From Anoxybacillus tepidamans PS2 (GTDB lineage Bacteria > Bacillota > Bacilli > Bacillales > Anoxybacillaceae): DNA of 64,000 nt. The DNA lies in NCBI RefSeq assembly GCF_000620165.1, contig NZ_JHVN01000005.1, positions 62,001 to 126,000 of the forward strand, given 5' to 3'. Made by a program: the position numbers and the translations under genes. Below the pieces are notes generated by a model, which saw nothing but the letters and a program-made list of their open reading frames with translations, was not told the origin of the DNA and made no database searches. Below are positions 20,229-30,341 of this stretch, in pieces. Positions within the stretch are counted from its first letter, which is position 1; each line of letters opens with the position of its first letter.

Positions 20229-23200
20229 TTTATCCCCGCTTTCTCTATTTGTTCCTTTTTGCTTAACCATTTTTGAATCGAAAGAACGGAGAAATCATTG
20301 GCTTTAAGCGCTTTTAAAAATAGTTCAAACGTTTCAATTTCTGTAAAAGTCATTAGTTGTTGGGACAACGCTAGCATTCGTTGTTGAGCGCTTTCTGAGT
20401 CTTTTTTAAGATTAAAGAAAGCCAACGCTTCTTTCCGTTTTACCCATTCTGCGAATGCAACATCTTTAACGATTTTGATTTGTTGCTCTTTCATTTGTTC
20501 GATGAGCGGTTTCATTGTAGCCGATTCCGTATCAATATAAATTTCAAAAGCACTAGGCTTTTTAGATAAATATGAATGGAAGGCTTTTACCGCTGCTTCT
20601 TCAATTGTGCCCGCAATGCTAATCCCTTCTCCTGTTGATTTCATTTCCGGTCCGACTAGAGGATCGACACCCGGCAATTTGTGCATAGAAAAGACCGGAT
20701 ATTTTAAAACGACATAAGGCATGCTTTCTGGGAAACGCGCTGTTCGATTCATTACGTCATTCAAACATTTCCCAAGCAATAATTTTGTCGCAATTTGCGC
20801 AAGAGGCACTCCAGTTGTTTTGCTAACGATCGGCACCGTTCGGCTCGCCCGAGGGTTTACTTCTAAGACGTACACCTCGCCGTTTGCGATTACATATTGA
20901 ATGTTCATGATCCCCTTAAATTCGAGCTTTTGCACAATTTTCTGGGCAAACACTTGAATTTTTGTTTTCTCTTCGTCGGTTAACGTTTGTGCCGGCAGCC
21001 AAGCATAACTGTCTCCCGAATGAACTCCTGCTTTTTCAACATGTTCAATAATGGTCGGAATAAGCGCTGTTGTTCCATCAGCCACGACATCAACTTCCGC
21101 TTCTTTTCCATTTAGATACGCATCAATGAGCACTGGATACGTGAACGTAAATGGCTGTTGTAACAAATGTCGAAGTTGCTGCCCATCATTGATAATAAAC
21201 ATCCCTTTTCCGCCGATCACATATGAAGGACGAAGCAGCACAGGATAGCCAATCATTTCCGCTTTCTCGATTAACTCTTGTTGATCGTTTGCCATCACTC
21301 CCGGCACATGCGGAATATCGAGTTCTTCTAATAGCTGATAAAAGCGATCCCGGTCTTCTAGCTGATCAATGACATCATGGGACACTCCAAGAATTGTCAC
21401 GTTGGCTTCTTCTAATCCTTTGACAAGGTTGATCGCCGTCTGTCCGCCAAATTGAACAATCACTTTCTGAATCTGTTCAGCTTCGATCACATTGAGCACT
21501 TCTTCGAGCGTCAGCGGTTCGAAATACAGACGGTCAGCCACCGCGAAATCCGTACTTACCGTTTCTGGGTTATTGTTAATTAATACTGTCTCATATCCCT
21601 CTTCTTGCAGCGCATAGACGCTATGAACGGAGCTATAATCAAATTCGATTCCTTGCCCAATGCGAATGGGACCAGCGCCAATAATAAGCACTTTTTCTTT
21701 GTTGCTCGCTTTTCGTTCATCTTCTCCAAAATAAGTGGAATAATAATAATCTGTTTCGGAGTGAAATTCGGCGGCACATGTATCAACCATCTTATAAGAA
21801 GGAATAATGCCAAGTTGCTTCCGTTTTTCTCTCACTGCCCGTTCAGCAACATTCCATACGTCCGCTAAAAACGCGTCAGAAAATCCTTTTTCCTTCAATA
21901 AGCGCAGCGTCATTTCATCCACATCAGCTATATTCGTTTCTTTTGCCTTCTGTTCAAGTACAATTAGTTGATAAAAGCTGTTTAAAAAGAAACGGTCAAT
22001 TTTCGTTAGTTCATATACCGTTTCGATCTGCTCGCCGCGGCGGAACAGTTCCAAAATCGCAAAAAAGCGGCGATCATCTTTATGAATTAATAACTCTTTC
22101 AATTCGTCGTTCGTCTTTTTCGTCAACTCCGGCAAAAATAAACCGTTGTTGGTCCCCTCTAACGAATGAACCGCCTTTTGAAAAGCTCGCTCCATATTGC
22201 GGTCAATCGCCATTACTTCGCCTGTCGCTTTCATCTGTGTGCCGAGATGGCGATCCCCGTTTGGAAATTTGTCAAAAGGAAGGCGCGGGAACTTAACTAC
22301 CACATAGTCAAGCGCCGGCTCAAAGCTGGCATACGTATTTTTTGTCACCGGATTTAATAGCTCTGCTAATGTATAGCCGACGGCTAATTTTGCAGCAATG
22401 CGGGCAATCGGATACCCTGTCGCTTTCGAAGCAAGCGCCGAAGAACGGCTGACGCGCGGATTGACTTCGATCAAATAATAGTTTTTGCTAAATGGATCAA
22501 GCGCGAATTGAATATTGCATCCGCCGATAATACCGAGCGCAGAAATAATTTTTACCGCTGCCGAACGCAATATATGGTACTCTTCATCCGTTAATGTTTG
22601 CGACGGAGCAACGACAATGGAATCGCCGGTATGGACACCGACAGGGTCCACATTTTCCATATTGCAAACGGTAATACATGTATCTGTTTCATCGCGCATC
22701 ACTTCATATTCAATTTCTTTATAGCCTGCGACGCTTCGCTCGATTAAACATTGCGTAATCGGGCTTTCCGCCAACCCTTTTTCAACGAGGGCAACAAACT
22801 GTTCCATCGTTTCTGCAATTCCGCCGCCGCTGCCCCCTAACGTGTAGGCAGGACGAACGATGATCGGAAAACCAATTTTTTCTGCAAATGTGATCGCATC
22901 GGCAACATTCGTAATAATTTCGCTTTCCGGGACCGGTTCGTTAAGTTCATACATGAGTTGGCGAAACGCTTCGCGGTCTTCCCCTTTTTTAATCGCTTCA
23001 ATCGGCGTGCCGAGCAGCTTAACGCCGTACTTTTCTAAAATCCCTGCTTCGTGCAGCTGAAAAGCTAAGTTCAATCCTGTCTGTCCGCCAAATGTCGCTA
23101 ACAAGCCATCGGGCCGTTCTTTGGCGATAATTTTTTCAATGCTGTCGATAGTGAGCGGTTCAAAATAAACCGCATCAGCATGAACTTCATCCGTCATAAT

Positions 23201-23359
23201 CGTAGCTGGATTGTTGTTGACTAAAATGACGCGATACCCTTCTTCTTTTAAAGCGATACACGCCTGTGTCCCTGAGTAATCAAATTCGGCAGCCTGACCG
23301 ATCACAATCGGTCCGGAGCCGATGATTAAAATCGAATGAAGCGATGTATCTTTAGGCAT
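20225..23359 (-). CDS. carB: Carbamoyl phosphate synthase large subunit, arginine-specific
   Basis: Uses ammonia from CarA, bicarbonate and two ATP to make carbamoyl phosphate. At 1044 residues it shows the two homologous ATP-grasp halves: [21 protein letters not shown] at the start and [21 protein letters not shown] near residue 555. [13 protein letters not shown] and [13 protein letters not shown] are the matching glycine-rich ATP loops. The C-terminal regulatory region is present. It overlaps carA by eight bases and argF by four. The arginine-operon position suggests an arginine-regulated rather than pyrimidine-regulated copy. Confidence 0.97.
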   Translation of the reverse strand: MPKDTSLHSILIIGSGPIVIGQAAEFDYSGTQACIALKEEGYRVILVNNNPATIMTDEVHADAVYFEPLTIDSIEKIIAKERPDGLLATFGGQTGLNLAFQLHEAGILEKYGVKLLGTPIEAIKKGEDREAFRQLMYELNEPVPESEIITNVADAITFAEKIGFPIIVRPAYTLGGSGGGIAETMEQFVALVEKGLAESPITQCLIERSVAGYKEIEYEVMRDETDTCITVCNMENVDPVGVHTGDSIVVAPSQTLTDEEYHILRSAAVKIISALGIIGGCNIQFALDPFSKNYYLIEVNPRVSRSSALASKATGYPIARIAAKLAVGYTLAELLNPVTKNTYASFEPALDYVVVKFPRLPFDKFPNGDRHLGTQMKATGEVMAIDRNMERAFQKAVHSLEGTNNGLFLPELTKKTNDELKELLIHKDDRRFFAILELFRRGEQIETVYELTKIDRFFLNSFYQLIVLEQKAKETNIADVDEMTLRLLKEKGFSDAFLADVWNVAERAVREKRKQLGIIPSYKMVDTCAAEFHSETDYYYSTYFGEDERKASNKEKVLIIGAGPIRIGQGIEFDYSSVHSVYALQEEGYETVLINNNPETVSTDFAVADRLYFEPLTLEEVLNVIEAEQIQKVIVQFGGQTAINLVKGLEEANVTILGVSHDVIDQLEDRDRFYQLLEELDIPHVPGVMANDQQELIEKAEMIGYPVLLRPSYVIGGKGMFIINDGQQLRHLLQQPFTFTYPVLIDAYLNGKEAEVDVVADGTTALIPTIIEHVEKAGVHSGDSYAWLPAQTLTDEEKTKIQVFAQKIVQKLEFKGIMNIQYVIANGEVYVLEVNPRASRTVPIVSKTTGVPLAQIATKLLLGKCLNDVMNRTARFPESMPYVVLKYPVFSMHKLPGVDPLVGPEMKSTGEGISIAGTIEEAAVKAFHSYLSKKPSAFEIYIDTESATMKPLIEQMKEQQIKIVKDVAFAEWVKRKEALAFFNLKKDSESAQQRMLALSQQLMTFTEIETFELFLKALKANDFSVLSIQKWLSKKEQIEKAGIK

Positions 23360-24419
23360 ATACTTTCTCTCCTTTGTTTACGACTTGCAAAAATTCATCA
23401 AAAATGTGGTGTGTATCGCTTGGTCCTGGGTGCGCCTCCGGATGATATTGAACGGAGAAAATCGGTTTGTTGCGATGGACGATTCCTTCAACGGAACCGT
23501 CGTTGACATTAGTAAAGCGAATATCAAACGGCGTGTCTGCTAAACTTTCTTTCTTCACAACGTAGCTATGATTTTGCGAAGTCATTAATACTTTCTTTTT
23601 CAAAGCATCGTAGACAGGCTGGTTCGCCCCGCGGTGGCCGAAACGAAGTTTTTCCGTGTCCGCTCCGTATGAAAGGGCAACGAGCTGATGACCTAAACAA
23701 ATAGCAAGCGTCGGGTAGCGGTCGATCATCATGCGAATCGCCGGCAAATACTCTGAAAGCTGTTTCGGATCCCCAGGTCCGTTCGATAAAACGATGCCGG
23801 ACGGTTGCAGCGCCTCAATCGTCGAAGGCGGCGTATTATAAGGAACAACAGTCACTTTGCATCCTTTTGCCACGAGAGATTGTAAAATAGATTTTTTATA
23901 ACCAAAATCGAATAAAACGATATGTGTTTCGCCGCTTCCATACGTTTCTGCCTGCTTCACAGATACGTCACTGACCGGAAATTGCTCATCTTGCACCTTT
24001 ACCGTGTTGCACGGGTCTTTCGTTAGACAGCCGATCATTGTTCCTTTATTGCGAATTTCTTTCACGAGCGCCCGCGTATCGACATGGCTTAACAGCGGGA
24101 TATTCCACTGCTGTAAGTATTCTTTTAAGCTGTATTTTGCTTCGTAATGATAACCTTGGCTGCTCGCTTCATAGACGACGACCGCTTGCACATGCGGCTT
24201 TTTGCTCTCGAAATCGGTCTCGTTAATCCCGTAATTTCCAATTAAAGGATAGGTAAATACAATAATTTGATTTTTATATGATGGATCTGTTAAGACCTCT
24301 TGATATCCGGTCATTCCGGTAAAAAAAACGACTTCCCCGTAAATTTCCTGAGTTGAAAGCGGAGATTCAAGAATGCCGGCAAACGTCTTACCGTTTGCCA
24401 AATGCAAATAGGCATTCAT
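23352..24419 (-). CDS. carA: Carbamoyl phosphate synthase small subunit, arginine-specific
   Basis: Glutaminase subunit that supplies ammonia to CarB. The N-terminal CPSase domain (GEVVFFTGMTGYQEVLTDPS) is followed by a class I glutamine amidotransferase domain with the nucleophile Cys in PTLAICLGHQLVALSYG and His/Glu in SVQYHPEAHPGP. The start is taken at the ATG at 24419, six bases after GAGGTG; ATG 24422 and GTG 24428 are alternatives. A 79-base gap separates it from argD and carries three ARG-box-like sites, so it may have its own ArgR-regulated promoter. Confidence 0.96.
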   Translation of the reverse strand: MNAYLHLANGKTFAGILESPLSTQEIYGEVVFFTGMTGYQEVLTDPSYKNQIIVFTYPLIGNYGINETDFESKKPHVQAVVVYEASSQGYHYEAKYSLKEYLQQWNIPLLSHVDTRALVKEIRNKGTMIGCLTKDPCNTVKVQDEQFPVSDVSVKQAETYGSGETHIVLFDFGYKKSILQSLVAKGCKVTVVPYNTPPSTIEALQPSGIVLSNGPGDPKQLSEYLPAIRMMIDRYPTLAICLGHQLVALSYGADTEKLRFGHRGANQPVYDALKKKVLMTSQNHSYVVKKESLADTPFDIRFTNVNDGSVEGIVHRNKPIFSVQYHPEAHPGPSDTHHIFDEFLQVVNKGEKVYA

Positions 24420-24436
24420 CATAGCCACCTCACTGA

Positions 24437-24490
24437 TGAATTTTTATTTAAACAAAAGAATTTTTATGCAATTAATACAATAAAAATTCC
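24437..24490. promoter_or_regulatory. Cluster of three ARG-box-like sites before carA
   Basis: Three matches to the ArgR/AhrC box (CATGAATAAAAATTCAAG, either strand): 24437–24452 with a perfect 12-base AATAAAAATTCA core on the minus strand, about 24458–24472 (GAATTTTTATGCA), and 24478–24490 (CAATAAAAATTCC). A possible minus-strand promoter (TTGCAT with AATAAA) overlaps them. By-eye call. Confidence 0.6.
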
Positions 24491-24498
24491 TCGCTTTT

Positions 24499-25656
24499 TC
24501 ATTGAGTAGCGATCTTCTCGCTTGCGAGCACTTCTTTTAATATATCTGCTGCCGCATCAAGTTCTTCTTTCGTCACTGTTAACGGCGGCAACAATCGAAT
24601 CACATTTGGACCGGCCGTTAACACGAGCAATCCTTTCTCATGAATAAGTGGAATCAGTTTTGTAACATCGTTTGCGCACTCAATTCCTACAAGCAAACCA
24701 AGACCGCGCACCTCTTTGACTTGCTCGCTTTCCGCCAAAGCCGTCTGAAGTTGTTGCAAAAAATACGTTCCTTTTTCTGTGACTTCTTGTAAAAACGACT
24801 CTTGAAAAATCACTTGCAACGTTGCTTTAGCGGCTGCCATCGCTAACGGATTGCCCCCGAATGTCGAGCCGTGCACCCCTGCCGTAAATGAATCGCGCAA
24901 AAATGATTTTCCGATCATCGCTCCGACTGGAAAACCGCTTCCTAGTCCCTTAGCAACCGTAATAATATCTGGCTCGATACCAAAATGCTGATATGCAAAT
25001 GCTTTCCCTGTTCTTCCTATGCCTGTTTGCACTTCATCGACAATCAACAGCGCATCGTACTGGTTGCAAAGTTGAACAATTTTCTGTAAAAACGGCGCTT
25101 CAACCGGCCTCACACCGCCCTCTCCTTGGACCATTTCAAGCATCACAGCGGCAACCTGCTCATTCATTTCGCTTTCTAACGCATCGATATCGTTAAACGG
25201 GAGATGGACAAATTCCGGCAAAAGCGGCCCAAATCCGCCATATACTTTTTCCTGTCCCGTCGCTGACATGGTCGCAAAAGTGCGGCCGTGAAATGACTGC
25301 TTAAACGTAATTACTTTATGCCGCTCTGTATGTTTTCGCGCCAATTTTAATGCGGCTTCGTTTGCTTCCGCCCCGCTGTTGCAAAAAAACACGCAATCCC
25401 CTGAGCTATGTTCCACAAGAAGCTGCGCCACTTCTTCTTGCAATTCATTTGTAAATAAGTTCGACACATGCCACACTCGATTGAGTTGCGCCTCCAACGC
25501 TGCCTGCACAGCCGGAGGGCGATGCCCGAGGTTGCACACGGCAATTCCCGTCACAAAATCTAAATATCGTTTGCCGTCTTTGGCGATAATTGTTGTCCCC
25601 TGTGCCGACTCCACACATATATTCCAACGATTATAAGTAGGAAACAGCGCTCCCAT
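24499..25656 (-). CDS. argD: Acetylornithine aminotransferase
   Basis: PLP enzyme that converts N-acetylglutamate semialdehyde to N-acetylornithine. 385 residues. The PLP lysine lies in [34 protein letters not shown] holds the aspartate that contacts the pyridine nitrogen, and [15 protein letters not shown] binds the phosphate. The ATG overlaps the argB stop as TAATG. Fourth step of the acetyl-cycle pathway encoded here as argC-J-B-D. Confidence 0.97.
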   Translation of the reverse strand: MGALFPTYNRWNICVESAQGTTIIAKDGKRYLDFVTGIAVCNLGHRPPAVQAALEAQLNRVWHVSNLFTNELQEEVAQLLVEHSSGDCVFFCNSGAEANEAALKLARKHTERHKVITFKQSFHGRTFATMSATGQEKVYGGFGPLLPEFVHLPFNDIDALESEMNEQVAAVMLEMVQGEGGVRPVEAPFLQKIVQLCNQYDALLIVDEVQTGIGRTGKAFAYQHFGIEPDIITVAKGLGSGFPVGAMIGKSFLRDSFTAGVHGSTFGGNPLAMAAAKATLQVIFQESFLQEVTEKGTYFLQQLQTALAESEQVKEVRGLGLLVGIECANDVTKLIPLIHEKGLLVLTAGPNVIRLLPPLTVTKEELDAAADILKEVLASEKIATQ

Positions 25657-26429
25657 TAGTAAACCCCCACTTCTTTCCGAATGCTCGTGCCGTAAATGTT
25701 CCCTTTAGAGTAAAACGGGATTTTCCCGCTTACAATCATGACTTCGCTCAAAGAATCCGACAATGCGGCCATCGCCGCTTTCACTTTCGGAATCATCCCG
25801 CCTGAAATGACTCCGCTGTTAATCATTGCTTCAATTTTTTCCACTGTCGCCTGCTCTACTAGCGATCCGTTCTCCAAAATGCCTGGAACATCCGTCACAA
25901 ATAGAAGCTGCTCGGCTTGCAAGGCTTGAGCGATCGCGCCTGCAGCCGTATCCGCGTTAATGTTATATCTTTGCCCATTTCGGCCGCAACCGATTGGTGC
26001 AATGACAGGAATGCAGCGAGAGCGAAGAAGATCCGTTAGAAACGATGTATTAATGCGAATGACGTTTCCTACATATCCTAATTTTTCAATGTCAATGGGC
26101 GCTGCTTCTAACAGCCTTGCGTCAATACCAGAAAAACCGACGCTTGGAAGGTGGTGTTGCTGCAATAACGACACAAGCTGTTTATTTACCTTCCCCGCTA
26201 AAATCATTTCAACCACTTCTAGCACTTCTTCTGTCGTTTTTCGCAGTCCGTCCACAAATTCACTTGAAACATTTAATCGTTTTAACATCTGTCCGATTTC
26301 CGGGCCTCCCCCGTGAACGATGACGATGTTTTTTCCTTGATCATACATTTCCTGCAAACTTTTAAAGAATGCTGGTGACAGTTCGCTTAATACGCTCCCC
26401 CCGCATTTTATGACCATCGTTTCTTCCAC
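25656..26429 (-). CDS. argB: N-acetylglutamate kinase
   Basis: Phosphorylates N-acetylglutamate. The amino-acid-kinase fold is clear: [11 protein letters not shown] at the start, [15 protein letters not shown] near residue 36, and [13 protein letters not shown] near residue 210. 257 residues. GTG start at 26429, seven bases after GGAGGGAGAGAC; the internal ATG five codons later is less well spaced. Lies between argJ and argD. Whether it is feedback-inhibited by arginine cannot be told from sequence alone; the N-terminal helix typical of arginine-sensitive forms seems absent. Confidence 0.95.
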   Translation of the reverse strand: MEETMVIKCGGSVLSELSPAFFKSLQEMYDQGKNIVIVHGGGPEIGQMLKRLNVSSEFVDGLRKTTEEVLEVVEMILAGKVNKQLVSLLQQHHLPSVGFSGIDARLLEAAPIDIEKLGYVGNVIRINTSFLTDLLRSRCIPVIAPIGCGRNGQRYNINADTAAGAIAQALQAEQLLFVTDVPGILENGSLVEQATVEKIEAMINSGVISGGMIPKVKAAMAALSDSLSEVMIVSGKIPFYSKGNIYGTSIRKEVGVY

Positions 26430-26447
26430 GTCTCTCCCTCCGCCTCC

Positions 26448-27683
26448 TTATGTGCGATAGCTCGCGTTAATTTTGACGTAGTCGTATGTCAAATCGCATC
26501 CCCAGGCGATACCTGTTCCATTGCCTAGATGAAGATTCACATCAATCACAATTTCTTTATTTTGCAAATAAGCCGTTGCTTCTTCTTCCGAAAATGGTTG
26601 CGGTTCACTTTTCTTTAGCATTGCAATCGGTCCTAATGAAACATCGACGCAGTCTGGATTCACTGTCGCCTCCGCATGGCCGATCGCCCCGATAATTCTC
26701 CCCCAGTTGGCATCTGCTCCATAAACAGCCGTTTTCACAAGGTTCGAGCCAACAATTTTTTTGGCGATGCGCTTCGCTTCCTCATCGGTTGCCGCTCCTG
26801 AAACGCGAACTTCAATGAGCTTCGTCGCTCCTTCTCCGTCTTTGGCGATTTGCTTTGCTAAATCTTCGCATGTTTTTTTGAGCGCACCGTAAAACTTTGC
26901 CCACTCCGGATGTTGCGGTGTAAGTTCATCGTTTTGCGCTAATCCGCTCGCCATAACAACAACCATATCGTTCGTCGACGTTTCACCATCAACCGTAATT
27001 TGATTGAACGAGACGTCGGTAATCGAACGAAGCGCCTCTTGAAGCACAGCAGATGAAATATTCGCATCCGTTGTAATAAACGCAAGCATCGTCGCCATAT
27101 TTGGATGGATCATGCCCGAACCTTTGGCCGCCCCGCCAACCGTCACGGTTTTTCCATCAATAGTAGTCTGATAGCATGCTTGCTTCGTCACCGTATCCGT
27201 CGTTAAAATCGCTGTCTGAAACGCGTGCGCCCCTTCCGCTGAATCATTTGGCTCAAGCTCCTTGATTCCGGCGCGAATTTTCTCCATCGGCAAAAACTCA
27301 CCGATCACTCCCGTTGAAGCAACCGCTACATAATGCGGCGGCAAACCAAATTGAACCGCGCACAACTCTCGCATTTCGTACGCGTCTTTCAATCCTTGTT
27401 CACCTGTACAGGCATTGGCGCAAGCGCTATTGACAATAATCGCTTGCAATTTTTGTTCGGCAGCGATGCTCTCTTGTGTCACTTTCAGCGGAGCTGCTTG
27501 AAAATGGCTTTGCGTATAAACGGCGGCGCACGAAGCAGGCACCTCGCAGACGATGACACCTAAATCTTTCTTTGTATAGCGCAATCCGGCATGAACCCCC
27601 GCCGCTTTAAATCCTTTCGGCGTGACAACCGTCCCTTCCGCAATATAATCAACGTCATTTGCTTGCTTTGTTAACATCGTCAT
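26448..27683 (-). CDS. argJ: Bifunctional ornithine acetyltransferase/N-acetylglutamate synthase
   Basis: Recycles the acetyl group from acetylornithine to glutamate and, in bifunctional forms, also uses acetyl-CoA. The precursor self-cleaves before the nucleophile Thr in [16 protein letters not shown] (about residue 195), giving two chains. 411 residues. The ATG follows AAGGAG. No separate argA is seen in this operon, which is consistent with ArgJ supplying the first step too. Confidence 0.96.
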   Translation of the reverse strand: MTMLTKQANDVDYIAEGTVVTPKGFKAAGVHAGLRYTKKDLGVIVCEVPASCAAVYTQSHFQAAPLKVTQESIAAEQKLQAIIVNSACANACTGEQGLKDAYEMRELCAVQFGLPPHYVAVASTGVIGEFLPMEKIRAGIKELEPNDSAEGAHAFQTAILTTDTVTKQACYQTTIDGKTVTVGGAAKGSGMIHPNMATMLAFITTDANISSAVLQEALRSITDVSFNQITVDGETSTNDMVVVMASGLAQNDELTPQHPEWAKFYGALKKTCEDLAKQIAKDGEGATKLIEVRVSGAATDEEAKRIAKKIVGSNLVKTAVYGADANWGRIIGAIGHAEATVNPDCVDVSLGPIAMLKKSEPQPFSEEEATAYLQNKEIVIDVNLHLGNGTGIAWGCDLTYDYVKINASYRT

Positions 27684-27695
27684 ACAATCTCCTTC

Positions 27696-28727
27696 CTATG
27701 GATAAATAGGCGCGAATAACAATCCGCTCGTTTCATCCCATCCCATCATAAGATTGAAATTTTGAATCGACTGGCCCGCAGCTCCTTTTACTAAATTGTC
27801 GATGACAGAGACGACAGTTACCCGCCCTGTGCGCTCGTCATAGGCAATGCCGATATCACAATAATTTGAACCGTACACTTCTTTCGTTGCCGGGAATTGC
27901 CCCGCTTGCCGGATGCGGACGAATGTAGAAGTTTCATAGCTTGTTTTATATAAATCTACCAGCATTTCAAGCGATAAATCTGTTTTTGCTTTTGCGTAAA
28001 TCGTCGCCATAATCCCCCTTGTCATTGGGATTAAGTGAGTGCTGAATGTGATTGGCTGAATTCGTTCATTCCATTCGGTTAACATCTGTTCAATTTCTGG
28101 AATATGCTGGTGTTCGTTCACCTTATAAATTTTGACGCTTTCGTTGACTTCGGAAAAATGCGTATTTAACGACGCTTGGCGTCCGGCCCCTGATACACCT
28201 GATTTCGCATCAACAATGATAGATTGCTCTTCAATGAATCTATTTTTTACAAGCGGCGCTAAACCAAGCAATGTGGCGGTCGGATAGCACCCTGGATTCG
28301 AGAGAAGTTGTGCCTCCCTAATATGCTCTCGGTTCCATTCTGTCAACCCGTACACTGCTTGCTTTAAATAAACGTCATTCGCTGCTTGTCGTTTGTACCA
28401 TTTTTCGTACAATGTTCCGTCTTTCAAACGGAAATCACCGGATAAATCAATGACTTTGATGCCGCGCTCAATCAACAACGGCGCAAGCTCGCTTGACACT
28501 CCCGGTGGCGTCGCCAAAAAAACAGCGTCGCTTGTTGCTGCAATTTGTTCGATATCGATTTTTCGAAGCGTTTTCCCTTCTCCGACGTGCGGGAAACTAA
28601 GCGATAAATCGATCCCGTCTTGTGATGAAGAATACAGCATACACTCGTTCACATACGGATGATGCTGCAAAAATCTCAGCAGCTCTGCGCCGCCGTATCC
28701 CGTTGCGCCAATGATTGCAACATTCAT
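27696..28727 (-). CDS. argC: N-acetyl-gamma-glutamyl-phosphate reductase
   Basis: NADPH-dependent reduction of acetylglutamyl phosphate to the semialdehyde. The start MNVAIIGATGYGGAELLR at 28727 is the nucleotide-binding loop and follows GAGGTGG; ten further upstream codons have no ribosome binding site. The catalytic Cys is in LLSNPGCYPTATLLGL (about residue 149). 343 residues. First gene of the operon, directly downstream of a sigma-A promoter overlapped by ARG-box-like sites. Confidence 0.97.
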   Translation of the reverse strand: MNVAIIGATGYGGAELLRFLQHHPYVNECMLYSSSQDGIDLSLSFPHVGEGKTLRKIDIEQIAATSDAVFLATPPGVSSELAPLLIERGIKVIDLSGDFRLKDGTLYEKWYKRQAANDVYLKQAVYGLTEWNREHIREAQLLSNPGCYPTATLLGLAPLVKNRFIEEQSIIVDAKSGVSGAGRQASLNTHFSEVNESVKIYKVNEHQHIPEIEQMLTEWNERIQPITFSTHLIPMTRGIMATIYAKAKTDLSLEMLVDLYKTSYETSTFVRIRQAGQFPATKEVYGSNYCDIGIAYDERTGRVTVVSVIDNLVKGAAGQSIQNFNLMMGWDETSGLLFAPIYP

Positions 28728-28766
28728 TCTTTGCCACCTCGACCGTTTGTATTTCATGTAGTTATC

Positions 28767-28827
28767 ATTATAATACTGTATAAAAATAAAATCAAATGTA
28801 TATTTAATTATTTTTTATAATTATTCA
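28767..28827 (-). promoter_or_regulatory. argC promoter with two ARG-box-like ArgR sites
   Basis: On the minus strand TTGATT (28790–28795), 17 bases, TATAAT (28767–28772). TGTATAAAAATAAAA (28777–28791) matches the ARG box core at 12 of 15 positions and lies within the promoter spacer. TGAATAATTATAAAA (28813–28827, minus strand) matches at 11 of 15 and is 21 bases upstream, a spacing suited to a hexamer. Confidence 0.65.
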
Positions 28828-28923
28828 AAATCAATTCCCTTTATTACTGTTTTACGTTAACAAATAGAAATACTTTGATCAGTTTTTTAGCTAACTCACT
28901 GGCATAAATAGCAAATCGTATCC

Positions 28924-28975
28924 AATGAGACTCTCCCATCTGCGCTCCAGTTAGAGGTGGGAGGCATATGTTAAG
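28924..28975 (+). repeat. Dispersed hairpin element, copy A
   Basis: Reads from ATGAGACTCTCCCATCT through an arm AGAGGTGGGAG to GCATATGTTAAG. It shares the stem, loop and ATATGTTAA end with the four other copies, but lacks the TTTCTCGG segment before that end. Confidence 0.75.
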
Positions 28976-29016
28976 AGCCGGGCCAAAGGAGAAGTAAATG
29001 CTTTTATAGAAAACAA

Positions 29017-29044
29017 AAAAAGAGGGAACGAAAGCCCCTCTTCC
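29017..29044 (-). terminator. Terminator after moaD
   Basis: The stem AGAGGG pairs with CCCTCT around a nine-base loop, then T7 on the minus strand. Ends the molybdenum cofactor transcript. Confidence 0.85.
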
Positions 29045-29140
29045 TGCACTACCGTATATATAAATTCTTTTACACTCACCTATTTTAGCAGTTTCTGAAA
29101 AAGAATAAGCATCACCTAAACATCCCGTTCTCCTTTTGCT

Positions 29141-29371
29141 TCATCCCCCGCTTACCGGCGGAATGAATGCGACAATGTCGCCTTGTTGCAGCGTCCGCTC
29201 TTCCAGCGCATATTCTTCGTTCACTGCTACCATCACATGTCGCAAATCGAGGTTATAATCAGCCTCGAGCTGCCGCTTCAGCTGTCCGACCGTCATCGGA
29301 GCATGCGCAACGTCAAGCCGCTCTGTTCCAATTGCATCTTTCAAATAGGCGAAAAAAAGCAGCGTGATCAT
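29141..29371 (-). CDS. moaD: Molybdopterin synthase small subunit MoaD
   Basis: Ubiquitin-like sulfur carrier whose C-terminal thiocarboxylate donates sulfur to precursor Z. 76 residues ending in the required Gly-Gly (FIPPVSGG). The ATG overlaps the moaE stop as ATGA. Partner of MoaE, encoded directly upstream. The adenylating enzyme that activates it (MoeB/ThiF type) is not in this window. Confidence 0.95.
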   Translation of the reverse strand: MITLLFFAYLKDAIGTERLDVAHAPMTVGQLKRQLEADYNLDLRHVMVAVNEEYALEERTLQQGDIVAFIPPVSGG

Positions 29372-29835
29372 ATTAGATCCTCTCCTTCGGGTTTGCCTGT
29401 CGGGTACGCCTTTGTCTCAAGCTGGTTTCCGACCCATTCCGTCCCATCTTCCCAATGTTCTTTTTTCCAAATCGGCACAATTTGTTTAATTCGCTCGATT
29501 GCGTATTGATTCGCTTCATAGGCGTCTTTCCGATGCGGCGTCGACACAGCGATAACTACAGCCACATCGGAAATAGCTAGCTTACCAATTCGGTGCGTAA
29601 TCGCTACTTTCGCTTCCGGCCACCGCTTGCTGATCTCTTCGCCAATTTGGGCTAGCATCTTTTCCGCCATCGGCACGTACGCTTCATATTGCAAAAACAA
29701 TGTTCGCTTCCCGTTCGTGAACTCTCGCACCGTGCCGATGAAAGTCGTCACCGCCCCGGCTTCGGGCCGAATGACTTTTCGTACCACCTCTTCTAGCGAA
29801 ATCGGTTGGTCGGTGATTGTAAAAAATGTGCTCAT
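29368..29835 (-). CDS. moaE: Molybdopterin synthase catalytic subunit MoaE
   Basis: Catalytic subunit that puts two sulfurs onto precursor Z using MoaD. 155 residues starting MSTFFTITDQPISLEEVV. The family motif GAVTTFIGTVREFTNGK is present near residue 30, as is THRIGKLAISDVAVVIAVSTPHR in the middle. The start at 29835 overlaps the mobB stop (ATGA). Overlaps moaD by four bases, consistent with stoichiometric translation. Confidence 0.95.
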   Translation of the reverse strand: MSTFFTITDQPISLEEVVRKVIRPEAGAVTTFIGTVREFTNGKRTLFLQYEAYVPMAEKMLAQIGEEISKRWPEAKVAITHRIGKLAISDVAVVIAVSTPHRKDAYEANQYAIERIKQIVPIWKKEHWEDGTEWVGNQLETKAYPTGKPEGEDLI

Positions 29836-30341
29836 ACTGCGTTTTTCACCTCGTTCATAATCCATTGCAAATAGCTTTCCTCATCGGCAATCGAAAACAA
29901 AGGATACGGCGCATCTGTTGGCAGTGATAACTCTTCCCATGAGACCACGCCGATAATATTTTTTAGTCCGCTAAGTTTCTGCCAGTCGGATGGATCGCGA
30001 AGCATAATAATTTTCGGATAGTGCTCGTATTTGTATCCTTCTACAATGACAAAATCGAGCGGCAAAAACGAATAAAGCTGCAAAATTTGTGAAAGCGTCC
30101 ATTCATGCTGAAACGCATGCAGCTGCAAGAAACCGGCGCCTTCTACCGAAACAGCCAGCGCTCCTGCCTGCTGATGCCGGTTTGAATCCTTTCGGGCGCA
30201 GGCGATATCGGGATATCCTCCATGTCCGTGGTGTTTGATCGTTCCCACTTTATACCCCTCTTTTGCTGCCCTCTGAATCCATTTTTCAATGAATGTCGTT
30301 TTTCCGCTATTTTTAAATCCGACAACTTGCCAGACGTTCAT
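29832..30341 (-). CDS. mobB: Molybdopterin-guanine dinucleotide biosynthesis protein MobB
   Basis: GTP-binding accessory protein for MobA in making the guanine dinucleotide cofactor. 169 residues. The P-loop GFKNSGKTT is at residues 8–16, with DFVIVEGYK as the later nucleotide-binding motif. The ATG overlaps the moeA stop as ATGA. It is encoded apart from its partner mobA, which starts the cluster about 6 kb upstream. Confidence 0.94.
   Translation of the reverse strand: MNVWQVVGFKNSGKTTFIEKWIQRAAKEGYKVGTIKHHGHGGYPDIACARKDSNRHQQAGALAVSVEGAGFLQLHAFQHEWTLSQILQLYSFLPLDFVIVEGYKYEHYPKIIMLRDPSDWQKLSGLKNIIGVVSWEELSLPTDAPYPLFSIADEESYLQWIMNEVKNAV

Larger units (their letters stand above)
28828..29140. 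other. Gap between the arginine operon and the molybdenum genes
   Basis: No gene seen. It holds one copy of the dispersed hairpin element (28924–28975) and the moaD terminator (29017–29044). The rest is AT-rich. Confidence 0.6.
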
